The notes beneath the pieces are model-generated. The model saw nothing but the letters and a program-made list of their open reading frames with translations. It was not told the DNA's origin and did no database searches. Position numbers and translations under genes: made by a program. A stretch of 64,000 nt of DNA from Bacteroidaceae bacterium (GTDB taxonomy: Bacteria > Bacteroidota > Bacteroidia > Bacteroidales > Bacteroidaceae), in NCBI GenBank assembly GCA_017429525.1, contig JAFROT010000030.1, positions 198,599 to 262,598 on the forward strand, read 5' to 3'. Below, piece after piece: positions 10,601 through 19,173 of the stretch. Position 1 is the first letter of the stretch. Every line of letters starts with the position of its first letter.

Positions 10601-10927
10601 AAGGACGGAGACTTGACCGAGATGCCTCGTGCCCTTTACCAGAGCGGATACAATTGGCTAGCCAGCGACCGCTTCGTCGAGAGCGGTTCATTCCTGCGGC
10701 TGAAACAAGTGACCGCCAACTACAGTTTCAACCCCAGCCTCATTAAGCGTGCAGGACTGAACAACCTGATGCTGAGCCTCACCCTCAACAATATGCTCAC
10801 CCTTACCAAGTACACTGGTGCCGACCCCGAGATATCGCCGCGTGGCAGCGACTTCGGCGTTGCCAAGGACAACAACCGAACGCCGCGCTCGCGCTACTTC
10901 ACTATTGGCATGACAGTAGGGTTCTGA
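7616..10927 (+). CDS. SusC/RagA-family TonB-dependent outer-membrane transporter (first copy)
   Basis: This 1103-residue protein has a signal peptide (MQNKLFFMLLLAAFTLRLSAQ), a carboxypeptidase-regulatory-like domain (TTITGRVIGDDEPDGLIAAS, to ~105), a plug domain (residues ~120-260, with TMRIRGITSINSGNEPLILV, ISPDDIAEVTVLKDGAACAIWGSRGANGVI), then a long beta-barrel ending in an aromatic residue (YFTIGMTVGF). It should import oligosaccharides across the outer membrane, powered by TonB and ExbBD, with the SusD-like protein encoded next as its lid. The 18-bp gap to that gene supports a SusCD pair. The substrate is unknown. Fucosidase and mannosidase neighbours hint at a branched plant or host glycan. 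Confidence 0.95.
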   Translation: MQNKLFFMLLLAAFTLRLSAQTTITGRVIGDDEPDGLIAASVAEQDKNGRILTAVQTDFDGNYSIPVKSTANDLLFSYVGYTKQLIPIRGQRKINVTLKAKNQLSEVIVKATRTVSSGGLAVPEREYTGAMQRFSTERLEGMSVTSIDDALQGRIAGLDIVANSGDLGSGTTMRIRGITSINSGNEPLILVNNIPFESNTEGFDFANADNEQFANLLCISPDDIAEVTVLKDGAACAIWGSRGANGVINITTKRGATGPTRVTYSYRLSGNWQPKGAPLLSGDEYTMLMKQAYFNAYRQDVNIPEYSYDRQQFLATYGTAADYTNFTQNTDWVDAVRQTGWTHDHLISIQGGGERARFRTSLGYYRQTGTVIGQDLHRFTGSVNLEYNVSRRLMFASEFGLTYTDNDKNYNDSSVDGLLSIAYKKMPNATVYRRDAEGKATDEFFNIAQSSVLNSDQKELANPVAIARLAAYQQTHMRIMPTLRLRYDFLDPDAEGRLRYQGYVKFDSENVKDAKFRPRQTSTRPWTDSAVGRSYQRESEAMTIYTDHNLTFVPRLGDNHSLMLYASWQMDVSHSKIQQFERYGLPSTAATDVATGGHMVPESFYSAKNQGRNMAYLVNGHYMLLDRYILDASARWDGSSRFGRDNRWGFFPSVSAKWIFTSEAWMQRATEKWFSEGSLRVGWGVTGNRPDREYLYFSRYDSYGSSYIDLPTIKPASLQLSNLRWERSSSVNVGLELNFFDFRYRLVMNAYHRRTADLLFAHQTIPSSTGFGSISYINAGTMDNNGWELEFSTNRMVKRGDWQLDVSVNLSNYRNTIKELDPMVLSSYQAEFTPTGGNYLNRIQVENSFGSIYGFRYHGVYQYDKYSAEENVGVSGPNAPVVRDAYGHPVLDSKGETIPMYFDYGRTGYRFRGGDAIYEDVNHDGTIDELDIVYLGNSNPKLDGGFGFTLRWRRLTINTWANFRLGSKVINYGRMYNENMYTTNNQSIATNWRWRKDGDLTEMPRALYQSGYNWLASDRFVESGSFLRLKQVTANYSFNPSLIKRAGLNNLMLSLTLNNMLTLTKYTGADPEISPRGSDFGVAKDNNRTPRSRYFTIGMTVGF

Positions 10928-10945
10928 AACAATGAAAAATGGACA

Positions 10946-12502
10946 ATGAATAATCTTATGAAAGCAAAATACTTCATCACAGCCTTAGCTTTTCTGAGTC
11001 TGATGACCTCGTGCGAGGACTGGTTCTCGACGCCTCCTGAGAGCGAGATGGTGCGCAACGACTTTTGGAAGAAGAAGAGTGATGTAGAGGGAGCCATCGG
11101 TGCCTGCTACCGCACGCTGGCCGACCAAGGCGTCATCAAGCGTCTGCTCGTATGGGGAGAATTGCGCAGCGACAACGTACTCGACGGCCGCAACCGTGAG
11201 GACAACGTCTACAAGATTCTCACGGCTAACATCACAGCGGACAACGAATACACGCGTTGGAGCCAGTTCTACGCATGCATCAACCAGTGCAACACGCTCA
11301 TTGCCAACGCTCCCGATGTGCAAGCTTCCGACCCCGACTACGCTGCCACCGAACTCAATGCCCATCTGGCCGAAGCCAAAGCCATCCGCGCCTTCTGCTA
11401 TCTCACGTTGGTGCGGACATTCAAGGACGTGCCTTACGTCACCCAACCCTACGTAGACGACAGCCGTCCCTTCGTGATGCCGCAGACGTCGGGCGACGAA
11501 ATCCTGGCGGCAGAACTGGCCGTCCTCAAGAGTATCGACACGCAGGCCCCGCAGCTATGGACCGAAAATATCCCTTATACACGCGGACGCATTACCCAAA
11601 AAGCCGTATGGACACTCGAGGCCGACATCGCTCTTTGGCTGAATCGCTACGACGACTGCGTCGAGGCTTGTGACAAGGTGCTCTCCACAACGGCCAACCC
11701 GCTTGTGCTGGAGCGCGCCTCCACCTATTTCCGCAACGTCTTCCTCACAGGCAATTCCAGTGAAAGTATCTGGGAATTGCAACTCGACCAGAACAACCAG
11801 AACGCCGCCGTACGCGACTTCTTCGGCCTGAGCGGCACTGATGCCTGCCTCTCGAGCTACAATTTCTCTAGCGTGGGCGGTTCCAGCGACCTCTTCCTCG
11901 CTCAGCGCGACCTGCGCCGTATGAATGCCTTCGTCAGCGCAGGTGCCTACTATGCCATCAAGAAATATACAGCGCTACGCACCAATCTGACCAACGTCGA
12001 CGGCCGCGAAGCCGACTTCCAGTGGGGCGATGCCAATTGCAACTGGATTCTCTACCGCCTGCCCGACATCTACCTGATGAAAGCCGAGGCACTGGCCGAA
12101 CTCGGAGGCAGCGACAACCTGCAGGAAGCTGTACGCCTGTGCGGCATTACCTACGACCGCGCCAACCCCGACCTCGAACCGGGCACGCTCATCGCCAACA
12201 TCGGCAACCAGGAGGAGGTGCGCAACCTGGTGCTGGCCGAACGGCAGCGCGAATTCCTCTTCGAGGGCAAACGCTACTTTGACCTTATGCGACGGATGCG
12301 CCGAGATGGAACGCCCGCGCAGGTGCTTGAGACCTATCTGCGCAAGCGATACGAAGAGATTGTCAGTATGTGGGCCGATGTGCGTCCGAAGCTGAATGAC
12401 GTCGATGCCATCTACATGCCCGTCAACAATGATGAACTCCGCGCCAATCCATTGCTGCGGCAGAACCGATTCTACGAAACATCATCAGACATCACACGTT
12501 AA
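10946..12502 (+). CDS. SusD/RagB-family surface lipoprotein (first copy)
   Basis: SusD-like glycan-capturing lipoprotein that caps the preceding SusC barrel. The signal and lipobox are clear (FLSLMTSC, then EDWFSTPPES). The N-terminal TPR-like region includes LTANITADNEYTRWSQFYACINQCNTLI, and the C-terminal part contains VLAERQREFLFEGKRYFDLMR, typical of RagB/SusD. It has 518 residues from the first ATG. A second in-frame ATG at 10958 (MKAKYFITALAF) gives a more normal signal peptide, and the bases before it (AATGAAAAATGGACAATGAA) are spacer-type repeat, so 10958 may be the real start. Confidence 0.92.
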   Translation: MNNLMKAKYFITALAFLSLMTSCEDWFSTPPESEMVRNDFWKKKSDVEGAIGACYRTLADQGVIKRLLVWGELRSDNVLDGRNREDNVYKILTANITADNEYTRWSQFYACINQCNTLIANAPDVQASDPDYAATELNAHLAEAKAIRAFCYLTLVRTFKDVPYVTQPYVDDSRPFVMPQTSGDEILAAELAVLKSIDTQAPQLWTENIPYTRGRITQKAVWTLEADIALWLNRYDDCVEACDKVLSTTANPLVLERASTYFRNVFLTGNSSESIWELQLDQNNQNAAVRDFFGLSGTDACLSSYNFSSVGGSSDLFLAQRDLRRMNAFVSAGAYYAIKKYTALRTNLTNVDGREADFQWGDANCNWILYRLPDIYLMKAEALAELGGSDNLQEAVRLCGITYDRANPDLEPGTLIANIGNQEEVRNLVLAERQREFLFEGKRYFDLMRRMRRDGTPAQVLETYLRKRYEEIVSMWADVRPKLNDVDAIYMPVNNDELRANPLLRQNRFYETSSDITR

Positions 12503-12505
12503 GCC

Positions 12506-14356
12506 ATGAATAAGATAGTCAGAAACGCCACCATGATTGTTGCAGCAGCCCTGTCGTTCGTTGCCTGCAATAGCGACGACATCAAGGACGATGCCATGTA
12601 CACCTTCACGGGCGAAACGGCAGCCAGTTTCTGCCAGCACACGCCCGAGCTCAGCCGTTTCTACGAGATGCTCGTGGCCACAGGCGATGAGAGCCTACTC
12701 GGCATCTATGGCCATTTCACCCTCTTCCCGCCCACTAACACCGCTATCGACGCATGGCTCAGTGAGCGCGGACAGCGTTGGGAGGACCTGACGATAGAGG
12801 ACATGCAGAAGGTGGTCTACAGCAGCACCATCCGCACGGGTGCCCAGGAATTCCTTACCACCGACTTCGTAGGCAATGCGACCTCGCTGCTGAGCATGCA
12901 GGATCGCACCATACAGATCAGCTTCGTCACCAACGACAAGGGCCAACGCGAGATTCTCGTCAATAGTATCGCACGAATCGTCAGTGCCGACAACGAGGTT
13001 CACAATGGCGTCGTACACATCGTAGACCACGTCATAGAGCCCTCTGAGGCCACCTCCCTCCAGCGCCTATGCCAGCAGCCGTCACTCAGCATCTTCGCAC
13101 GAGCCTTTGCTGCCTCGGGGTTCAATGATCAGATGTCCGACCTCTACGACCCAAACTATACCGGGCCTGCAGGCTTTGACAGTGAAGACCCGTCGCAAGG
13201 CCATTACGAGCATTGCAAACTGGGATGGACCGTCTTTGCCGAGACCGACGAAGTGCTGCATCGGGCTGGCCTCATCGTCACGGACTCCGACACGCTCTCT
13301 GCCGTGGAACGCTTCGCCGAGAAGTGGTACGGCACCGAGGCCCTCGGCCGCTACACCGATGAGCGCAACCCTCTGCATCGGTTCGTGGCTTACCACATTC
13401 TCAACCGCCAGATGAATACGGGCTCCATGGTTTACACGGGTTTTGCCTGCGCTCCGACCTATCGCTCGAAAGCCTACGAATACTACGAGACCATGCTCCC
13501 CTATCGCATGATAGAGGTCAAGGCAGGCCCCGAAATCAACCGACAACGCAACGGCCACAGCGTACATCTCGACGACGAGGCCAGCAATATGGAGACCATG
13601 AACGGCTACATCCACGTTCTACGCGATCTGCTCGTCTATGACGAAGACATCATGACCTCCGACGTCATGCACAAGCGCATCCGCTTCGATTTCTATGCCG
13701 TGCCGCCACAACTCACCAACAACCACATCCGCTGGAATTGGGACTACCTCTCGAACGCACACGCCTTCCCGCAGGACTTCTGTGGCGACTATTTCAAGTA
13801 CAATACGGGCTCTACGCTGACACTTTGGGCCTCCGACGGCTGGACCAACTACCAGAGCGATGAGATGCTCATAGCCGGTCCCATGTACGACTTCACGTTG
13901 CGCATGCTGCCTGTCCCCCCTGGCAACTACGAAATACGCCTCGGCTACCGAGCCGAGAACTGGCGCGGTATAGCACAGCTCTTCATCGATGGTCAGATTG
14001 CCGGCATCCCCGTTGACCTCACAATAGGCTACAACGGTGCTGAGAACGACCCCCGTATCGGTTACGTCCACGATGAGGACACCTCCGACGACGGTATCGA
14101 GAACGATAAGATGATGCGCAACCACGGCTATATGAAGGCCCCCACAAGCATGTACACCGGGCAGGAGGGCGGCAAGAGCCTGCGCGATATGTCAGCCTGC
14201 CTCCGCATCATCATCGGACAGTACCTCTTCCAATCTTACGGCCCCCACTATTTCCGCGCGAAGAACATGGATGACAAGGGTGGTGGCCGTCAGTTTCATG
14301 CCGATTACATTGAGTACATTCCCGTCGACTTGATTAGAGATGAGGATAGGGAGTGA
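12506..14356 (+). CDS. FAS1 domain lipoprotein with C-terminal beta-rich domain
   Basis: This 616-residue lipoprotein (ALSFVAC lipobox, then NSDD) begins 4 bp after the SusD-like gene. Two FAS1 units are seen at about 25-178 (HFTLFPPTNTAIDAWL ... NGVVHIVDHVIEPSE) and about 178-375. The rest (~375-616) is unlike FAS1. It is rich in aromatic and beta-prone stretches (RIRFDFYAVPPQL, NYEIRLGYRAENWRGIAQLF) and resembles a carbohydrate-binding type beta-sandwich, though I cannot name a family with certainty. By position it should be an accessory surface glycan-binding protein for the flanking SusCD systems. Confidence 0.8.
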   Translation: MNKIVRNATMIVAAALSFVACNSDDIKDDAMYTFTGETAASFCQHTPELSRFYEMLVATGDESLLGIYGHFTLFPPTNTAIDAWLSERGQRWEDLTIEDMQKVVYSSTIRTGAQEFLTTDFVGNATSLLSMQDRTIQISFVTNDKGQREILVNSIARIVSADNEVHNGVVHIVDHVIEPSEATSLQRLCQQPSLSIFARAFAASGFNDQMSDLYDPNYTGPAGFDSEDPSQGHYEHCKLGWTVFAETDEVLHRAGLIVTDSDTLSAVERFAEKWYGTEALGRYTDERNPLHRFVAYHILNRQMNTGSMVYTGFACAPTYRSKAYEYYETMLPYRMIEVKAGPEINRQRNGHSVHLDDEASNMETMNGYIHVLRDLLVYDEDIMTSDVMHKRIRFDFYAVPPQLTNNHIRWNWDYLSNAHAFPQDFCGDYFKYNTGSTLTLWASDGWTNYQSDEMLIAGPMYDFTLRMLPVPPGNYEIRLGYRAENWRGIAQLFIDGQIAGIPVDLTIGYNGAENDPRIGYVHDEDTSDDGIENDKMMRNHGYMKAPTSMYTGQEGGKSLRDMSACLRIIIGQYLFQSYGPHYFRAKNMDDKGGGRQFHADYIEYIPVDLIRDEDRE

Positions 14357-14420
14357 AGAATGAAGAGTGAAGAGTGAAGAATGAAGAGTGAAGAATGAAC
14401 TATAAAGCGAAAAGAGAACT
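14357..14420. repeat. Intercistronic GAAGAGTGAA-type tandem repeat
   Basis: The 64-bp spacer between two FAS1 genes is mostly repeats of GAAGAGTGAA / GAAGAATGAA (five or more degenerate units), followed by a purine-rich stretch serving as leader to the ATG at 14421. Confidence 0.8.
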
Positions 14421-15983
14421 ATGAGAAGAGACACGATCTTTGTCGTTCTAACAGCGATCGTAGGCATGTGGGCCTCGACAGCCTGCACCTCCGACTGGGA
14501 TGACCACTATGGGCGCCAGGCAGGCGTGAACGCCCAGAGCCTAATGGACGTGATAGAGGCCGACGCTCAGCTCAGCCGCTTCAGCATGGCCTTGAAGCGG
14601 ACGGGCATGGACAGCGTGCTACGCGCCGACCAGACCTACACCGTGTGGGCTCCGACCGACGAAGCGCTTGCAGCGCTCGACCTCGCCGACGATGCCGCCA
14701 TACGGCGCACGGTCATGAACCACATAGCGCGCTTCAGCTATCCTACATCCACGACAGGCAACGTCGTGATGCTCAACGGCAAGACGATGCGCTACACGAG
14801 CGCCGCGGTATTCAACGAGGCCACCATCGCCGAGGCCAATATTGCAGCGGCCAACGGACTCCTGCACAAGCTCTCGGCGCAAATTCCTTATCGCTACAAT
14901 CTGCGCGAACTCATGGATGCCGACAGTCGTTTCGCTAAGCTCGCGGCCTTCGTGGCACGCTTCGATCAGCGCGTCTACGACGAGCGCCGCTCGACAAGCC
15001 GCGACAGCGTGTTCGTGGACTACAACGCCTTGCTTCAAGACCCTAAATACGGCGTGGGCGACCTTGCCGACGAGGACTCCCTGTTCACGATGATTCTCCC
15101 GACCGACGCCGTCTGGCAGACGGAGCTTGAACGTATTGGGGCGGCCTTCACGCCCTATAGCGCTGATGCCAGAGCTGCTGACAGCGTGCGGCACGTGCAG
15201 GCCGCACAGGCCTTGCTGGGCGGGCTCACGTTCCGTGGCATCGCCGACGACGCAGCCGACAGCCTCGTCACCGTCACGGGCAGGACCATCAAGCCCGTAA
15301 AAGCCTATCTGGAAGGCTACGAACGCATCCAGGCTTCCAACGGCATCGTCTACGTGGCCTCGACGGCCCTGAACAGGAACGACGCCTGCGTGTGGCGCCA
15401 CGTGCTGACGACCGAGGCCGAAGAACTGGACAGCCGCGTAGCCATGGCGGGCTCCAACTGCTACGTCCGCAACACGAACGCCGTGAGCCGCGTGCAGGGC
15501 GTGAGCGAGAACAGCTACCTTGAGGTGACGAGCGGCAACGTTGATGGCGGCAGCACGTTCTACGTGGCGGGGTCGCTGGCTACCACGTACGACGTCTACG
15601 TAGATTTCGTCAACCCCGTTGTGGATGGCGAGAACGTAGCGGCCGAGCGCACTAAGGTCACGTTCCAGCTGATGTACCGCGGCGCCAACGGGCGCGCCAC
15701 GGCCAAGAACCAGAACACGCCCACGGAGATCACGGGCATCGATGCTGACGGCGTACTGCAGCCCGGCATCATCAGCGTGAAAGCGTTTGAGGCGGTGGCG
15801 TTGCCCGTGAGCGATTTCTACGACGGGATGTGGCACGCCGACCCTACGCATGCCGCTTTCGAGACGACTCCGACAACGACGCTGAAGGTGCAGACGCGCG
15901 TCACCGCCGCCGATGCCCGCAACGGCTACGTCCGCAAGTTCCGCATCGACCGCGTGCGGCTGGTGCCGGTGGACGATAACTAA
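14421..15983 (+). CDS. FAS1 domain lipoprotein (third FAS1 gene)
   Basis: 520 residues. The lipobox-like region is MWASTAC, then TSDWDDHY. FAS1 unit one (~30-155) contains TYTVWAPTDEALAALD, MNHIARFSYPTS and ANGLLHKLSAQIPY. Unit two (~155-315) contains LFTMILPTDAVW and NGIVYVASTALN. The remaining ~200 residues form a beta-rich domain (YLEVTSGNVDGGSTFYVAG, TYDVYVDFVNPVV, KFRIDRVRLVPVDDN) with a galactose-binding or jelly-roll feel. It is probably a surface protein that binds glycan for the second SusCD pair, encoded immediately downstream. The role is inferred from position only. Confidence 0.8.
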   Translation: MRRDTIFVVLTAIVGMWASTACTSDWDDHYGRQAGVNAQSLMDVIEADAQLSRFSMALKRTGMDSVLRADQTYTVWAPTDEALAALDLADDAAIRRTVMNHIARFSYPTSTTGNVVMLNGKTMRYTSAAVFNEATIAEANIAAANGLLHKLSAQIPYRYNLRELMDADSRFAKLAAFVARFDQRVYDERRSTSRDSVFVDYNALLQDPKYGVGDLADEDSLFTMILPTDAVWQTELERIGAAFTPYSADARAADSVRHVQAAQALLGGLTFRGIADDAADSLVTVTGRTIKPVKAYLEGYERIQASNGIVYVASTALNRNDACVWRHVLTTEAEELDSRVAMAGSNCYVRNTNAVSRVQGVSENSYLEVTSGNVDGGSTFYVAGSLATTYDVYVDFVNPVVDGENVAAERTKVTFQLMYRGANGRATAKNQNTPTEITGIDADGVLQPGIISVKAFEAVALPVSDFYDGMWHADPTHAAFETTPTTTLKVQTRVTAADARNGYVRKFRIDRVRLVPVDDN

Positions 15984-16050
15984 TAACGATAACGTTAACG
16001 AAAACGTTAACGAAAACGAAAACAAAAACTAAAGAAACGATAACGTTACG
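15984..16050. repeat. Intercistronic AACGTTAACGAAAACG repeat
   Basis: The spacer is built of AACGATAACGTTAACGAAAACG-like units (GTTAACG palindromes and AAAACGA runs). Its complement resembles the TTCGTTATCGTTATCG tract at 61697-61734, so the same simple-repeat class occurs twice in the window. Confidence 0.75.
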
Positions 16051-19000
16051 ATGAAACTTCCGATCCTATCCCTCTTACTCGCATGCAGCAGCGCGATGAC
16101 AGCGGCGCAGCAGACCGACAGCCTACGGACGCAGGCCACGGGGCAGGCTTCCTCGATTCACCACGTCAGGGTGCGTGGCCGCGTGGAGCGGGCCGCAACG
16201 GGCGAGGGTCTGGCTGGGGCAAGCATCACTTCGCCCGGACTCAGGGTGAGCACGATGACGGCTGACGATGGCCGATTCGAGATCCAGCTGCCGTCGACCG
16301 ACGTTCTGCTCGAGGTCACGGCTCCGGGATACGACGGGCAGGAGGTGGCTGTGCAGGGGCGTACTGACATCGACGTCAGCCTGCTCGACGCCATCGACGA
16401 CACCACTCCCTCCCGACTGAACCTGCAGATTACGGGCCCGTTGCGAGCCACGCGGCAGAGTGGACAGCCTGGCAGCGGCGACACCTATTTCGTGCGCGGC
16501 CTCCAGAGCATAAATCTCAGCAGCCAACCGCTGTTCATCGTCGACGGCGTGGAGTGGCAGATGCAGGAGGAGGCGCGCACGACCGTCACGGGCTACGCTG
16601 GCAGCCCGCTGACTCTGATTGACCCTGATGACATCGAAAGCATCGACGTCCTGCGCGACGGTACGGCCATCTGGGGCTCGAAGGGTGCTGCGGGAATTGT
16701 CGTGATCAGGACAAAACGTGCCAAGGACATGGCCACGCGCATCGAGGCCAACATCTCGATGGGATTCACGACGCCCTACAAGTCGCTGCCGATGATGCAG
16801 GCTGGCGCTTACACTCGCTACGCCACCGACGTGATGCGCGGCATGAAAGCCGATGAGGTGGGCGCGCTGCACTTCATCCAGAACGACCCCTCGCGCTCCT
16901 ACTACTGGGACACGCACCAACAGACCGACTGGCTCAGCGAAGTGAACAGGACGGGCTTCATGCAGAACTACGGCATTAACGTGGCGGGGGGCGACGACGT
17001 GGCGCTCTACCGCTTCTCGCTCGGCTACGGCAAGAACGACGGCAACGTGGACGGCACCCGTTTCGGGCGCCTGAACGCGCGGTTCAACAGCGATATTCGC
17101 CTGACCGATCGACTCTTCGTGGCAACCGACATCGCCTACGCCCAGACGATGACGCGTGTAAACTTCGACGGGCTCAACGACGTGCATAACCCTGCCTATC
17201 TGGCCATGGTGAAATCGCCGCTCTACGGCCCGTGGCAGCACAACCTAGCGGGGCAGGCTACCAACCGCATGAACGACGCCGACGAACTGGGAGTGGGCAA
17301 CCCTATTGCCCTGATTGGCGACAATATCCCCGACATCGACCGCTACCGCTTCAACCTCAACCTGCGGCCTTCCTACGCCTTCACCGACCGCATGAAGCTG
17401 AGTGCCACGCTGGGCTTCAGCTGGGACAAGACGGCCGAGGACGTGTTCCTGCCCGATCATGGCGTGGCCGACATGCCTCTCAGGAACGCGCAGGGCGAAG
17501 TCTATGCGACAGCGCTGAACACGGTTTCCGACCTGATGGCGCGCCAGAGCACGCTGAGTGCCGAGGGCCGACTTGACTGGACCGTGGTGAAGGACTATGG
17601 CCACGCGCTCGACCTTGCCGCCGGGGGACGATTCTACAATACTTATTATAAATGGAACGCGGGCCTCGGCTACAACACGGGCTCCGACTTCATGCGTGCA
17701 CTCTCGAACACCAACAGCAGCCTCCGCTGGATCGACGGCGACAACTACAAAGAGCGCCATGCGTCATGGTTCCTGACGGCCGACTATGCTTTTCGAAGGC
17801 GATACAGCGTAGGGCTCGGCCTGGAGCTCGCTACGTCCTCGCGCTATGGCCGCGAGGCGGGAGGTCTCAACCTATGCGGCGTCAGCTGGTCGGTAAATCC
17901 GTCGTTGCAGGCAGCGTGGCTCATTTCGGGCGAACGGTGGATGCGAGGGTTCAGCGCAGTGAACACGGCCCGCCTGCGTGCGGCTCTGAGTCAGACGGGT
18001 AACGACCGCCTGCCCATCCTGTCCAACCGCACTTACCGCGAGACCGCCGCGCCCATACAGGATGCGACAGGAATGCTACTAGCCAACATCGGCAACGAAC
18101 AGCTGCGGTGGGAGACGACGCGACGCGCCTCCATAGGCCTCGACCTCGCGCTATGGCACGACCGCTGGCAGCTGAGCGCCGACGTATTTTGGGCGCGCAC
18201 CAACGACCTCGTAACGCGCAAGCAGCTTGCCGACGTGGCGGGCATGAACTACTATTGGGACAACGACGGCAGCCTGACCAACCGTGGCTTCGAGTTTGCG
18301 ACATCTGCACGTGTGATTGAGCACAAGGACTGGAAGCTGACTCTCGGCACTACGCTCGGCCACTACACGAATCGCATTGAAGAACTCGCGAACGGAGCTT
18401 TCACTACGGACGTGGCTGGCGCCACCATCCTGACCACGGAAGGTCGGGCAGCGGGCGTCTTCTACGGATGGCAGACGCGCAGCGTATACGCTGACGCACA
18501 GGCTGCAGCTGCCGACGGCCTCAGCGTTGTCAGCGACAATGGCAACAAGGTGGCCTTTGGCGCAGGAGACGTCCGCTTCGTTGACCAGAACCAAGATGGC
18601 ATCATCGACGACCAAGACCGCGTAGTGCTCGGCGACCCCAATCCCGACATCTATGGCGACTTCAGTCTGCAACTGAAATGGCGACGTATAACCCTCGACG
18701 GCAGTCTCGCCTACAGCCTGGGAGCCGACGCCTACAACGCCCTGCGCCAGCAGCTGGAATCGGGCAGCAGCCTCTTCAACCAGACCACTGCCATGGAGAA
18801 CCGTTGGACGGCCGACGGGCAGGTGACAGACATCCCGCGCGCCACCTTCGGCGACCCGATGGGCAACAGCCGTGCCAGCGACCGATGGGTGGAGGACGGC
18901 TCGTACCTGAAACTGCGCACGCTGCGGCTGACCTATGATCTGCCCGTTCGATTTGCGGCCATACAAGGCATCAAGGTGTGGGCCTCGGCCAACAACGTGT

Positions 19001-19131
19001 TCACGCTGACACGCTATCTCGGTGCCGACCCCGAGTTCTCCATTTCGACCTCGGTGCTCTATCAAGGCGTCGATGCTGGTCTCGTGCCCAACAGCCGCTC
19101 CTTCCAACTTGGAGTGAAGATTAATCTTTAA
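16051..19131 (+). CDS. SusC/RagA-family TonB-dependent transporter (second copy)
   Basis: 1026 residues: signal peptide (MKLPILSLLLACSSAMTAAQ), a carboxypeptidase-regulatory-like domain (VRVRGRVERAATGEGLAGAS, to ~120), a plug (~130-235, with GDTYFVRGLQSINLSSQPLF, LIDPDDIESIDVLRDGTAIW, GSKGAAGIVVIRTKR), then a barrel ending RSFQLGVKINL. It is diverged from the first SusC in this window, so this is a second transport system and not a recent duplicate. It is paired with the SusD-like gene 42 bp downstream. Substrate unknown. Confidence 0.95.
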   Translation: MKLPILSLLLACSSAMTAAQQTDSLRTQATGQASSIHHVRVRGRVERAATGEGLAGASITSPGLRVSTMTADDGRFEIQLPSTDVLLEVTAPGYDGQEVAVQGRTDIDVSLLDAIDDTTPSRLNLQITGPLRATRQSGQPGSGDTYFVRGLQSINLSSQPLFIVDGVEWQMQEEARTTVTGYAGSPLTLIDPDDIESIDVLRDGTAIWGSKGAAGIVVIRTKRAKDMATRIEANISMGFTTPYKSLPMMQAGAYTRYATDVMRGMKADEVGALHFIQNDPSRSYYWDTHQQTDWLSEVNRTGFMQNYGINVAGGDDVALYRFSLGYGKNDGNVDGTRFGRLNARFNSDIRLTDRLFVATDIAYAQTMTRVNFDGLNDVHNPAYLAMVKSPLYGPWQHNLAGQATNRMNDADELGVGNPIALIGDNIPDIDRYRFNLNLRPSYAFTDRMKLSATLGFSWDKTAEDVFLPDHGVADMPLRNAQGEVYATALNTVSDLMARQSTLSAEGRLDWTVVKDYGHALDLAAGGRFYNTYYKWNAGLGYNTGSDFMRALSNTNSSLRWIDGDNYKERHASWFLTADYAFRRRYSVGLGLELATSSRYGREAGGLNLCGVSWSVNPSLQAAWLISGERWMRGFSAVNTARLRAALSQTGNDRLPILSNRTYRETAAPIQDATGMLLANIGNEQLRWETTRRASIGLDLALWHDRWQLSADVFWARTNDLVTRKQLADVAGMNYYWDNDGSLTNRGFEFATSARVIEHKDWKLTLGTTLGHYTNRIEELANGAFTTDVAGATILTTEGRAAGVFYGWQTRSVYADAQAAAADGLSVVSDNGNKVAFGAGDVRFVDQNQDGIIDDQDRVVLGDPNPDIYGDFSLQLKWRRITLDGSLAYSLGADAYNALRQQLESGSSLFNQTTAMENRWTADGQVTDIPRATFGDPMGNSRASDRWVEDGSYLKLRTLRLTYDLPVRFAAIQGIKVWASANNVFTLTRYLGADPEFSISTSVLYQGVDAGLVPNSRSFQLGVKINL

Positions 19132-19173
19132 TTCAACATTCTCTATGAGGAATCTATCATTCATCATGCACCT

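Noticed and set aside
14619-16025. 468-codon minus-strand frame
   Set aside because: Antisense to the third FAS1 gene and the repeat spacer. Composition is His/Val/Gly/Ala-rich as in shadow frames, with no domain.
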